Positions 14,287 through 21,148 of a stretch of DNA of 21,148 nucleotides are shown in pieces. The DNA is from ZC4RG25 sp041687075 (GTDB lineage: Bacteria > Pseudomonadota > Alphaproteobacteria > Rhizobiales > Hyphomicrobiaceae). Within the stretch, counting starts at the first letter, position 1. Each line of letters opens with the position of its first letter. Position numbers and translations under genes: made by a program. The stretch lies in NCBI GenBank assembly GCA_041687075.1, contig JAWLCO010000065.1, forward strand, positions 1 through 21,148, written 5' to 3'. Below the pieces are notes generated by a model. That model made no database searches. It saw only the letters and a list, made by a program, of their open reading frames with translations, and was not told the origin of the DNA.

Positions 14287-15522
14287 TCACTTCTCCAGCC
14301 AGATCGGCTCAGCCATGGCCATCTCGGGCGGATAGACCGTCACCGGCGTGCCGTTCTGCCACTGGATGATCGCCAGTCCTGCACCCACGCGGCGGCCCAT
14401 TTCGTCGAATTTCATTTCGCCGCCCGGATAATACTTCGAGGGACCACCATCCATATTGCGGATCGCTTCCGCCACGGCCTGACGGTCGGCCTTGCCGGCC
14501 TTCTCCAGAGCCTCTTTCAGGACCCACATGTCGCCATAGGTTGATATGGCGTTCTGCGTCATCCAGGGCTCGTTATACTTCTGCTTCAGCTCTTCGATCA
14601 GATTCTCGTGCCCCTTCGAGCCCCAGTTGCCGACCGCAGCCATCACGCCCTGCAGAAGCTCCGGAGACATGGTACGGAGCATGCCCGGCTCCGCGATCGC
14701 GATCCCGAACGAAATGGTCGGAATGCGCCCCTGCCCCAGCCCGAACTCGTTCATTTTCTCCAGGACCAGCTTGGCATCCGATATGACTGTCGGCAGGAAG
14801 AACAGCAGGTCGGGCCGGGTCGCGCGGACCTTCTGGACGAGCGGCGTCGCATCCGCCAGCGGAGGCGTGAACGTCTCGTCAACCACCAGCTCGATGCCGA
14901 GCTCCTTCAGCAGCCGCTCCTTCATCGGTTTCACGGAGGAGATCGAGGCCGCCGTGTTGTCCGTAATGATGGCCACCGTCCTGGGACGTTGACCGGTTGC
15001 TTTCTCCGCAATCTCGACGATCACGGGCAAGGCCTGATTAGCCTGCGAGCCCGAGGTCGCGGAGGTTTGGAAAATGTACTTGAAGCCGCGCTCCGTAATC
15101 TGATCGGAATAGGACAGCGTCAGCATCGGCAACTGCGCCCGCTCGGTGACCTCGGTTACAGCGAGCGTGAATGAGCTGAGGTAGGCACCCGTCGCGGCCA
15201 CGAGATCCGTTTCCTGCGCGACCATCCTCTGAGCTGCATTCTTGGCCTTCTCGGTGGTATCGCCTGAATCGAGCACCACCAGCTTCATCTTCGCGCCACC
15301 CATCGCCTTGATGCCGCCCTGCGCGTTGATGTGATCGATGGCCATTTCGGCGCCCATTCGCATCACCTGCCCCGGGCGTGCGTAGATCCCAGACAAAGGC
15401 ACGAGCAGTCCGACCTTGACCTCGGCCGGGTGCTGCGATCGGGCCGGTGTTCCCAATCCGAGGGCTGCGATGACGGGCAGAACGAAGCTGCCCAGCTTCC
15501 ATAAGCTACTGCGGGCGATCAT
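14287..15522 (-). CDS. ABC importer substrate-binding protein, branched-chain/aryl type, Sec-exported
   Basis: 411 aa. The Sec signal peptide MIARSSLWKLGSFVLPVIAA continues to a PARS/Q cleavage-like site near residue 29; there is no twin-arginine motif. The mature protein is a type I periplasmic binding protein. It shares with the protein at 5544-6806 the blocks VGLLVPLSGIYA, GGIKAMGGAKMKLVV, and TLSYSDQITERGFKYIFQ, so the two are sister proteins likely to bind related ligands. ATG at 15522 follows an AAAGGAGG box. The frame is open upstream, but that stretch lies in livF and is out of frame with it. It is the last transporter gene of the reverse ABC set, whereas the plus-strand importer has its binding protein first. 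Confidence 0.88.
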   Translation of the reverse strand: MIARSSLWKLGSFVLPVIAALGLGTPARSQHPAEVKVGLLVPLSGIYARPGQVMRMGAEMAIDHINAQGGIKAMGGAKMKLVVLDSGDTTEKAKNAAQRMVAQETDLVAATGAYLSSFTLAVTEVTERAQLPMLTLSYSDQITERGFKYIFQTSATSGSQANQALPVIVEIAEKATGQRPRTVAIITDNTAASISSVKPMKERLLKELGIELVVDETFTPPLADATPLVQKVRATRPDLLFFLPTVISDAKLVLEKMNEFGLGQGRIPTISFGIAIAEPGMLRTMSPELLQGVMAAVGNWGSKGHENLIEELKQKYNEPWMTQNAISTYGDMWVLKEALEKAGKADRQAVAEAIRNMDGGPSKYYPGGEMKFDEMGRRVGAGLAIIQWQNGTPVTVYPPEMAMAEPIWLEK

Positions 15523-15586
15523 GTTCCGTTTCCTCCTTTGGCTCTGTTGGCCTTTGTTGTTCCAGACCCACCCTGGCCTGTGAACG

Positions 15587-16294
15587 TCACATGCCGAGAT
15601 AGGCCTGCCGCACGCGATCATCTGCGCGCAGTGCCTCATTCGTCCCCTCAAGGACGACGCGCCCGGCTTCGAGCACGTAGCCGTGATCTGCGAACTCGAG
15701 GGCTTCGGCGACGCGCTGCTCGACAAGCAGAATCGTCAGCCCAGCCTCGCGACGGATTTCAATGAGCTTTTCGAAAATGAAATCGGCAATGGCCGGCGCG
15801 AGCCCCATGGACGGCTCATCCAGCATCAGCAGCTTGGGCGATGACGCCAGTCCACGGCCGATGGCGAGCATCTGCTGCTCGCCGCCAGAAAGCGTCCCGG
15901 CGAGCTGATTGCGCCGTTCGGCGAGAACTGGAAGCCAGGCGAGAATGCGCTCGATATTGCGCGACCAATCCCGCCGCCCCGCCTCGGTGTAGGCCCCCAA
16001 TTCCAGATTATCCATGACGGTCAGCGACGGAAAAACCTGCCGGCCTTCCGGAACGTGCGCAATACCGAGATGGGGGCGCCGGGCAGGCGGTGTCGACAGC
16101 AGATCAGACTGCTCAAACCTGATCGAGCCCGCCATGGGCGTCAGGGTACCCGAGATGGTCTTGAAGAGAGTTGTCTTGCCAGCTCCATTGGGGCCGACGA
16201 TCGAAACGAATTCGCCCTCGCCGACGCTGATGCTCACGCCCTTCAGCACCGGAACGCCGGAATACCCGGCCGTGATGTTCTCAACTTCGAGCAT
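15587..16294 (-). CDS. livF: ABC importer ATPase LivF (second system)
   Basis: 235 aa. All nucleotide-binding motifs are canonical: Walker A GPNGAGKTT (34-42), signature LSGGEQQMLAIGRGL (135-149), Walker B LLMLDE (155-160). The LivF block GIAHVPEGRQVFPSLTVMDNLELG is present. It pairs with the ATPase half of the LivM-LivG fusion. ATG at 16294 begins MLEVENITAGYSG, the standard LivF N-terminus, and overlaps the fusion gene by 14 nt, so translation is probably coupled. The longer open frame upstream lies within the fusion gene and is rejected. Confidence 0.9.
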   Translation of the reverse strand: MLEVENITAGYSGVPVLKGVSISVGEGEFVSIVGPNGAGKTTLFKTISGTLTPMAGSIRFEQSDLLSTPPARRPHLGIAHVPEGRQVFPSLTVMDNLELGAYTEAGRRDWSRNIERILAWLPVLAERRNQLAGTLSGGEQQMLAIGRGLASSPKLLMLDEPSMGLAPAIADFIFEKLIEIRREAGLTILLVEQRVAEALEFADHGYVLEAGRVVLEGTNEALRADDRVRQAYLGM

Positions 16295-18053
16295 GGGCCA
16301 TCCACTTCTTGCCGAGATAGGCCTCGATGACGCGCGGGTCCTTGATGACGGCCTGCGGTGGCCCCTCGACGAGCACTGCGCCATGGTCGAGCACGACGAA
16401 ATGATCGGCAACGCGCACCATGGCCTGCATCGTGTGCTCGATGATCACGATCGTCATGCCCTCTGATGCGAGTTTCCGGATCACGCCGATGACTGTCTCG
16501 GCTTCCGTATGGCCCAGGCCTGCCAGGGTCTCGTCGAGCAGAAGAATGCGCGGTTTGCCGGCGAGCGCACGCGCGAGCTCCATCAGCCGCAGCTCGATGG
16601 TTGCCAGCTCACCTGCGATCCGGTTGGCTGCAGCGGTCAGACCGACGCGTTCAATGGCATCTACCGCCAGCCGCCTCGCCTCGGCGTCGTCGGCCGCATG
16701 GACATAGGCACCGATAACGACGTTATCGGTCACCGACATGCGGGCGAAGGGGCGCATGATCTGGAAGGTGCGGCCGACGCCCGCTGCACAGAGCTCGTGC
16801 GGCTTCCGGCCTACCATATCCTTTCCGTCGAGAAGGACTTTACCGGAGTCGGGCTTCAGAAAGCCATTGAGCAGATTGAAAACGGTTGTTTTCCCGGCCC
16901 CATTGGGACCGATAATGCCCAAGACCTGACCCTCGCGAACCGAGAAGCTGACGTCATCCACCGCCTTCAGGCCGCCGAATGAGCGCGAGAGATTCCGCAC
17001 GTCGAGAATGACATTACCGCGCGTGACAGGGCCTTGTCTCGTTTCCTTCAGCAACGGAGTGACCGGCGCGCCCACAGCCGCTTCGGCGGACGTTGAGATC
17101 AATCCTGGCCAGCGATGCTGCACGAAATCGCGGAATTTCCAGAACAGGCCCTCAGGTGCAGCCAGGATCAACACGACGATCGCGACGCCGAAAATCACAC
17201 CCTGAATGCCGGGGATGATATGGCCCAGCTCAGCGTGGAGAATTTCGCTGAGAGGAATGAGAATGGCGGAACCGATCACCGGCCCCCACACGGTCGCGAC
17301 GCCGCCGAACAGGGTCACCGTCAGCGCCTGCGCGGAAACGAGCATTCCGAATACCGAGATCGGTGTCACGACCAGCAGCACAACCGCATAGAACGCGCCG
17401 ACGGCGCCGCCGATAGCACCACTGAGCGCAATCGCCCGTAATTTCCAGGCCAGCGTATCTATGCCGGCCGCCTCCGCCGCGGCCTCGTTCTGCTTGATGG
17501 CCAGCAGCGCCATGCCGAAACGCGACTTCTCCAGCCATCGCGTTACCAGAACGAATATGATCAGCATGGCGAGCGCGATCAGCGTGTAAATCCGGTGATC
17601 GGAGAACTGCATGTAGGCGAAGGGGGTATCGCGCTTCATCGGCAGCGTCACCTCCTGATAGCCCAGCCATTCGAAAACATAAAGAAGCGCCAATGGGTAG
17701 GCGAGCATTGCAAGCGCGAAGTAGACACCCCGCAGGCGAAACGTCGGGAACCCGATGAGGAGACCCGAAATTCCGCCGAGGACGGTCGCGACCGGGATCA
17801 GGAACCAGGGCGACAAATCGAAATGGATCTGCCCAAGTGCCGTCGTGTAAGCCCCGATGCCGAAAAAGGCGGCGTGTCCGAAGGAAACCAGCCCCGTATA
17901 GCCGCTCAGGACGTTCCAGGAGAGTCCGAAGCACGCCCAGACGAGCACCATCGTCAGCATGAGCTGATAATAGGAGTTCGTGACGAGTAGAGCGGTGGCC
18001 GCGTAGGCCGCGGCAAAAATGAAAAACGGTGTCAGGGATCGGATATTCTGCAT
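16281..18053 (-). CDS. LivM-LivG fusion (permease plus ATPase)
   Basis: 590 aa. Residues about 1-310 are a LivM permease: WNVLSGYTGLVSFGHAAFFG near 47-66, GFPTFRLRGVYFALAMLAYP (101-120) and GGVATVWGPVIGSAILIP. A polar linker (about 311-347) leads into a LivG ATPase with Walker A GPNGAGKTT (382-390), Q-loop Gln431, Walker B ILLLDE (503-508) and H-loop His540. The signature position reads LATIELRL (483-490) where LSxGQ is usual, as in the other LivG of this window. Such fusions are known in proteobacterial importers and fix the permease/ATPase stoichiometry. ATG at 18053 (TGATG overlap with livH stop) is preferred for its spacing from GGAGAGG; a GTG one codon earlier is possible. Confidence 0.9.
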   Translation of the reverse strand: MQNIRSLTPFFIFAAAYAATALLVTNSYYQLMLTMVLVWACFGLSWNVLSGYTGLVSFGHAAFFGIGAYTTALGQIHFDLSPWFLIPVATVLGGISGLLIGFPTFRLRGVYFALAMLAYPLALLYVFEWLGYQEVTLPMKRDTPFAYMQFSDHRIYTLIALAMLIIFVLVTRWLEKSRFGMALLAIKQNEAAAEAAGIDTLAWKLRAIALSGAIGGAVGAFYAVVLLVVTPISVFGMLVSAQALTVTLFGGVATVWGPVIGSAILIPLSEILHAELGHIIPGIQGVIFGVAIVVLILAAPEGLFWKFRDFVQHRWPGLISTSAEAAVGAPVTPLLKETRQGPVTRGNVILDVRNLSRSFGGLKAVDDVSFSVREGQVLGIIGPNGAGKTTVFNLLNGFLKPDSGKVLLDGKDMVGRKPHELCAAGVGRTFQIMRPFARMSVTDNVVIGAYVHAADDAEARRLAVDAIERVGLTAAANRIAGELATIELRLMELARALAGKPRILLLDETLAGLGHTEAETVIGVIRKLASEGMTIVIIEHTMQAMVRVADHFVVLDHGAVLVEGPPQAVIKDPRVIEAYLGKKWMAHARS

Positions 18054-19006
18054 CACGTCCTCTCCGCCACGCGACCAAAGAAGCCCTGCGGGCGCAAGAA
18101 GATGATCAGGAGAAACACGACGAAAATTGCAGTATTCTGAAGCTGGGTCGGCAGAACCAACGTGGACAGCTGCTGAACGAGTCCGATCGTCATGCCGCCC
18201 CAGAACGGGCCGATGATGCTGCCGAGACCGCCAAGCACGACCCCGGCATACATGATGATGACGTACTCGAGCCCGACGAATGGCTGAAACGGATAATTCA
18301 CGGCGAGAAATCCGCCAGCCACGGCGGTGATGCTGACGCCCAGCGCGAACGCAATGCGATGCGCAACGTCGACGTCGATTCCCATGTACGTCGCGGCTTC
18401 GGGATTGTCGGCTGCGGCGCGTAGCGCCTTTCCAAGTCGGGATCGGTTGATGAGAAGAGTGAGCGCAATGATCACTGCAACGGAGAGGAACGCCGATATC
18501 GCGCGCGACTTATTGACGAACACGCTGAGGAAATCACCCCACATGGGGCCGATCTCCCAGGCGCTGCTGGAAAGCGGCGTCTGAATGCCTGCAAGAACCG
18601 ACCCGAACACGATCAACCCACCGTTCTGCAGGATGAGTGCGATCCCGAGGGTCAATATCAGTTGTGCGAAATGTCCTTCCGCCTCGGCAGCGGTTCTGGT
18701 GCCGGTGACCCGGGCAATCAAAGTCAAATGAATGATATAGCCAACCGCAAACATGATCGGGCCGGCAAGAATTGCGGCGACGTACGGGCCGAGCGCGCTG
18801 CCGAACAGGGCCTGGATGCCGAAGGCGCCGAACAGGTAGAACGCGGCATACATGCCCAGCATCATGAAGTCGCCCTGCGCGAAATTGATGACCCGCATGA
18901 CGCCGAAGATCAGCGCGAGCCCTACGCACATCAGACCATAGATCGCGCCCACCAGAAGCCCGGCGGCGAGTGCCTGCAGAACGTTCTCGACGAGCTGAAC
19001 CGTCAT
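18053..19006 (-). CDS. livH: ABC importer permease LivH (second system)
   Basis: 317 aa, hydrophobic throughout. The N-terminus VENVLQALAAGLLVGAIYGL and the block GVMRVINFAQGDFMMLGMYA are diagnostic of LivH. Near the C-terminus GGLGSIIGPFWGGMTIGLVQ is the ATPase-contacting loop. It forms the channel with the LivM half of the downstream fusion protein. It is about 30 residues longer than the plus-strand LivH, mostly through an insert around residues 70-120. Its start is 58 nt downstream of the dehydrogenase stop; the ribosome-binding site (AGAGAG) is modest. Confidence 0.88.
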   Translation of the reverse strand: MTVQLVENVLQALAAGLLVGAIYGLMCVGLALIFGVMRVINFAQGDFMMLGMYAAFYLFGAFGIQALFGSALGPYVAAILAGPIMFAVGYIIHLTLIARVTGTRTAAEAEGHFAQLILTLGIALILQNGGLIVFGSVLAGIQTPLSSSAWEIGPMWGDFLSVFVNKSRAISAFLSVAVIIALTLLINRSRLGKALRAAADNPEAATYMGIDVDVAHRIAFALGVSITAVAGGFLAVNYPFQPFVGLEYVIIMYAGVVLGGLGSIIGPFWGGMTIGLVQQLSTLVLPTQLQNTAIFVVFLLIIFLRPQGFFGRVAERT

Positions 19007-19064
19007 TGCAACTCTCTGGAGAGGCGCCCGGCAACGCGGTAAACTGCGCGGGGCGGACGCGCCC

Positions 19065-19958
19065 TCAGCCCTTGATCTCGACGCCGGCCCATTCCTCGAT
19101 CACCTTGGCAATCGAGGTGAAATCGGAATCGGGCCCGAACCTCGCCTGCGTCACCGCGAGCATCTGCCGGACTGCAGAACCGATGACCATGGGGACGCCC
19201 ATGGCCTCGGCTTCGTCCACGCAAAGCCGCACGTCCTTGTACGAAAGCGCCGTCGCGAAGCCGAAATCGAACGTCCTTGGCAGGATGGCGCGCGGAAACT
19301 TGTCCTGCGTGGCGCTGTTCCGACCGCTGCTGGCGTTGATGATATCGACCATGACTTTCGCGTCGACACCGGCCTTGACGCCCATGGCCAGCGCTTCCGA
19401 CGACACCACGAGCGCCGCGGCCGCCAGCAGATTGTTCGCGAGCTTTACGACCTGGGCCGACCCAGGCTTCTCGCCAGTGAAGAAGCCTCTGCCGAACACT
19501 TTGAGAATGGGTTCGATTGCTTCGTAGGTGTCCTTCGGACATGAGACGATGACGGCCAGCGTGCCGTTGCGAGCGCCCGTCACTCCGCCGCTGACAGGTG
19601 CGTCGACCCACGTAATCCCGCGCTCGGCAAGTACCCTGGCTGCCGTCCCCGCTATGGCGGGACCGGTGGTCGACAGGTCGATGACCGTCTTGACTGCGCT
19701 GCCTGCGATGACCCCGTTTTCACCGAGCGCGACGGCTTGAACGACACCCGGCACAGGAAGGCTCATCAGCACAATGGGAGCCCGTGAGGCGACCTCGGCA
19801 GGGGAAGACGCGGCACTGGCGCCCTGCTCCACCAGCGGTGCCGTCGCCGCTTCGTTAGTGTCGTAAACCGTAACGGGATAACCGGCAGCAAGCAGCCGGG
19901 ACGCCATGGGCGCGCCCATCCTGCCTACGCCGATGAATCCGAGGTTCGTTGCGGTCAT
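19065..19958 (-). CDS. 3-hydroxyisobutyrate dehydrogenase-like NAD(P) oxidoreductase (copy 2)
   Basis: 297 aa, same family as the gene at 12850-13764. The cofactor motif is GFIGVGRMGAPMA (7-19), the substrate motif DAPVSGGVTGARNGT (119-133), and the catalytic Lys172 lies in KLANNLLAAAA. Lys241 in YKDVRL is conserved. It is the first gene of the long reverse operon, with a strong AGGAGGAA box before the ATG and a candidate promoter about 100-130 nt upstream. Two family members in one operon suggest two successive or stereochemically different beta-hydroxyacid steps, or recent duplication followed by divergence; the two proteins differ at many positions. Confidence 0.88.
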   Translation of the reverse strand: MTATNLGFIGVGRMGAPMASRLLAAGYPVTVYDTNEAATAPLVEQGASAASSPAEVASRAPIVLMSLPVPGVVQAVALGENGVIAGSAVKTVIDLSTTGPAIAGTAARVLAERGITWVDAPVSGGVTGARNGTLAVIVSCPKDTYEAIEPILKVFGRGFFTGEKPGSAQVVKLANNLLAAAALVVSSEALAMGVKAGVDAKVMVDIINASSGRNSATQDKFPRAILPRTFDFGFATALSYKDVRLCVDEAEAMGVPMVIGSAVRQMLAVTQARFGPDSDFTSIAKVIEEWAGVEIKG

Positions 19959-20231
19959 TGCGTTTCCTCCTGGAGCCGGATCCTTCTGGCGGGCCGGCGG
20001 AATGCGCTCTCATCTGACGTCAGCTGCCGATTGCTGAGGAAGCGACGCGCACCGACCGTCAGTCTAGTAGCGAGCGTTGCAATCAGCAAGGGAGTTTTGT
20101 ATGATCGTATGAGCATCATGCGCGTATTTCACGCATCTGCGCTAATTACAAAAGTACTCAGGGGAAACGGCCCGTCGTCAACAAACAGGATCAAGGAAGT
20201 CCCCACAGGTCCGTGTGGGGGAGAATGCATA
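19959..20231. promoter_or_regulatory. Divergent control region between reverse operon and gntR
   Basis: This 273-nt gap separates divergent genes. For the reverse operon, TTGCTG (minus strand, 20089-20084) and TAGACT (20066-20061) form a -35/-10-like pair with a 17-nt spacer. Inverted repeats are dense: CTGACGTCAG (20014-20023, perfect), TTGC-N5-GCAA (20077-20089, overlapping the -35), ATGAT/ATCAT (20101-20105 and 20115-20119), GCGT/ACGC (20122-20125 and 20131-20134). Several could be operators. I found no perfect copy of the 44-58 palindrome here. I could not identify a convincing promoter for gntR. Confidence 0.45.
20201..20220 (+). promoter_or_regulatory. Hairpin covering the gntR ribosome-binding site
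   Basis: CCCCACA (20201-20207) pairs perfectly with TGTGGGG (20214-20220) around a 6-nt loop. The G-run of the 3' arm is part of the only Shine-Dalgarno-like sequence (GGGGGAGA, 20217-20224) for the ATG at 20232. Folding would hide part of the ribosome-binding site, so translation of the regulator may be kept low or be conditional. Confidence 0.45.
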
Positions 20232-20966
20232 ATGGATCAACAGCCGACAAAAACTGCCGCCCTCCCCGGGTACGATTTTCTGGTCAACAGAACAGCTGCT
20301 CCCCTTCGGCAGAGCGTGACGGAGAGCATTCGCAACGCGATCGCCGTCGGGCGGTTCAAGGCGGGGGAACGCCTGCCGGAGCGAACTCTTTGTGACATCA
20401 CGGGAGTGAGCCGCACGCTGATCCGCGAGGCCTTGCGCCAGCTCGAGTCCGAGGGCCTGATCAAGGTCCTGCCGCATCGGGGCCCGATCGTGGCGCGGCT
20501 GACGCCTGAGCAGGCCGAAGGCATCTATCAGGTCCGGATCGAGCTCGAGGGATTGGCGAGCCAGCTTTTCGCCGAGAAAGCGAGCAAGGAACACTTCCGT
20601 GCTCTCCAGGAGGCGTTGGATCAGGTGCGGAAATCCTACCGCAGCAAGGACCCGCTGGTCAGGCTGCATGCGAAAAATCGTTTCTATGAATGCCTCGTCG
20701 AAGGCGCTGGAAACGAGGCCCTTGGCTCCGCGCTGCACATGCTCAATTCCCGCATCATGCTCCTGCGCGCGACGTCACTGGCAGCGCCGGGCCGTACAAA
20801 GGCAAGCCTTGCCGAGCTTCAGGAAATCATTTCTGCGATGAAGGCTCGTGACGGCAAGGCCGCACGCGCCGCAGGCGAACGACATGTTCGCAATGCAGCC
20901 GCTGCGGCGCTCCAGCTGATGAATGAGCAGCAGGGCCAAGCTGCTGCCAAGAAAGGTGAGGTTTGA
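20232..20966 (+). CDS. GntR-family transcriptional regulator, FCD (FadR) subfamily
   Basis: 244 aa. The N-terminal winged helix-turn-helix (about 22-90) contains LRQSVTESIRNAIAVGRFKA, then GERLPERTLCDITGVSRTLI and REALRQLESEGLIKV, the GntR pattern. The C-terminal helical FCD ligand-binding domain (about 97-230) has the usual GAGN (158-161) and the final RHV with His218. By eye alignment, positions that often carry metal-binding Asp and His in FCD proteins are Lys148, Tyr152 and Gln197 here, so metal-dependent ligand binding is doubtful. It probably senses a pathway acid and represses one or both operons. ATG at 20232 gives the standard N-terminus; the frame is open upstream without family homology. 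The downstream MmgE/PrpD gene starts 18 nt later. Confidence 0.88.
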   Translation: MDQQPTKTAALPGYDFLVNRTAAPLRQSVTESIRNAIAVGRFKAGERLPERTLCDITGVSRTLIREALRQLESEGLIKVLPHRGPIVARLTPEQAEGIYQVRIELEGLASQLFAEKASKEHFRALQEALDQVRKSYRSKDPLVRLHAKNRFYECLVEGAGNEALGSALHMLNSRIMLLRATSLAAPGRTKASLAELQEIISAMKARDGKAARAAGERHVRNAAAAALQLMNEQQGQAAAKKGEV

Positions 20967-20984
20967 GAGGAGCCTGGTGGTGAT

Positions 20985-21148
20985 ATGGGTGTTACGAGAC
21001 AGTTGGCCGGTTACATCCTCTCTAGTCGTCTGGACGACATCCCCACGGATGTCCGGCACGAGGCGCGCCGGGCGCTGATCAACTACGTTGGTTGCGCGCT
21101 CGGCGGCAGCCATCACGCGGCCGCCGACATTGCGATCAGGGCCCTCGG
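20985..21148 (+). CDS. MmgE/PrpD-family protein, N-terminal fragment (runs off window)
   Basis: 54 codons are visible, starting MGVTRQLAGYILSSRLDDIP and continuing through EARRALINYVGCALGGSHHAAADIAIRAL. The helix pattern of LA..I......DIP.DV...AR.AL...GCALGG is typical of the N-terminus of MmgE/PrpD proteins. That family includes 2-methylcitrate dehydratase, cis-aconitate decarboxylase and iminodisuccinate epimerase. A GAGAGGAG box lies upstream at 20965-20972, with rather long spacing. It follows gntR by 18 nt on the same strand. An enzyme acting on a tricarboxylate-like acid fits a locus that also has a citryl-CoA-lyase-like protein. The start codon is within the window; the remainder, usually about 400 more residues, lies beyond the edge. 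Confidence 0.75.
   Translation, partial: MGVTRQLAGYILSSRLDDIPTDVRHEARRALINYVGCALGGSHHAAADIAIRAL

Noticed and set aside
15523..15726. Longer N-terminus for the second ABC binding protein
   Set aside because: The extension would precede and destroy the clear Sec signal peptide; the ATG at 15522 has a strong ribosome-binding site.
16295..16411. Longer N-terminus for the second LivF
   Set aside because: Those codons lie inside the LivM-LivG fusion gene in another frame; LivF homology begins at MLEVENIT.
20031..20231. Longer N-terminus for the GntR regulator
   Set aside because: The added residues have no GntR similarity, and the region has promoter and hairpin features; ATG at 20232 gives the standard start.
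1..21148. Mobile element, CRISPR array, defence system, tRNA or rRNA
   Set aside because: I saw no transposase, integrase, terminal inverted repeats, spaced direct repeats or RNA-gene signatures in either strand.

Overview
The window reads as a GC-rich proteobacterial catabolic locus. Codon use, the separate TRAP small and large permeases, a Tat-exported branched-chain-type binding protein and a LivM-LivG fusion all suit an alphaproteobacterium, probably of the Rhizobiales/Hyphomicrobiales type. This placement is an inference from gene style, because no rRNA or marker gene is present. I see no tRNA, insertion sequence, integrase, CRISPR array or replication origin. Coding density is high and gene junctions are tight.

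Layout. (1) Plus strand, 154-5134: a citryl-CoA-lyase-like protein, a PaaK-type AMP-forming CoA ligase, and a complete TRAP transporter (DctP, DctQ, DctM). A promoter-like sequence overlapped by a 15-bp palindrome lies just upstream. (2) About 0.4 kb of non-coding DNA with two hairpins. (3) Plus strand, 5544-10177: a complete branched-chain-type ABC importer (Tat-exported binding protein, LivH, LivM, LivG, LivF). (4) Minus strand, 19958 down to 10205: eleven genes in one direction. In transcription order they are a 3-hydroxyisobutyrate-dehydrogenase-like oxidoreductase, LivH, a LivM-LivG fusion, LivF, a second binding protein, a carboxymuconolactone-decarboxylase-like protein, a second HIBDH-like oxidoreductase, a hydroxynitrile-lyase-type cupin, a small SCP2-like protein, an alpha/beta hydrolase and an MBL-fold lactonase-like hydrolase. 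The plus and minus blocks converge with a 27-nt gap. (5) Plus strand, 20232 to the right edge: a GntR/FCD regulator, then the first 54 codons of an MmgE/PrpD-family protein that runs off the window.

Working model (inference). The locus imports one or several related organic acids or lactones through three binding-protein-dependent systems. Hydrolytic, lactone-handling and decarboxylating enzymes, two beta-hydroxyacid dehydrogenases and an MmgE/PrpD enzyme would convert them. A CoA ligase and a citryl-CoA-lyase-like enzyme would then activate and cleave the product to an acyl-CoA and an oxo-acid. No oxygenase is present. The substrate cannot be named from sequence alone.

The least ordinary points are these. 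The citrate-synthase-fold protein keeps only one of the three classical catalytic residues and is translationally coupled to an AMP-forming ligase. All three binding-protein genes are followed by a strong intergenic hairpin. The two ABC importers have sister binding proteins but different export routes and gene architecture. A palindrome overlaps the -10 of the first operon. A hairpin covers the ribosome-binding site of the regulator gene.
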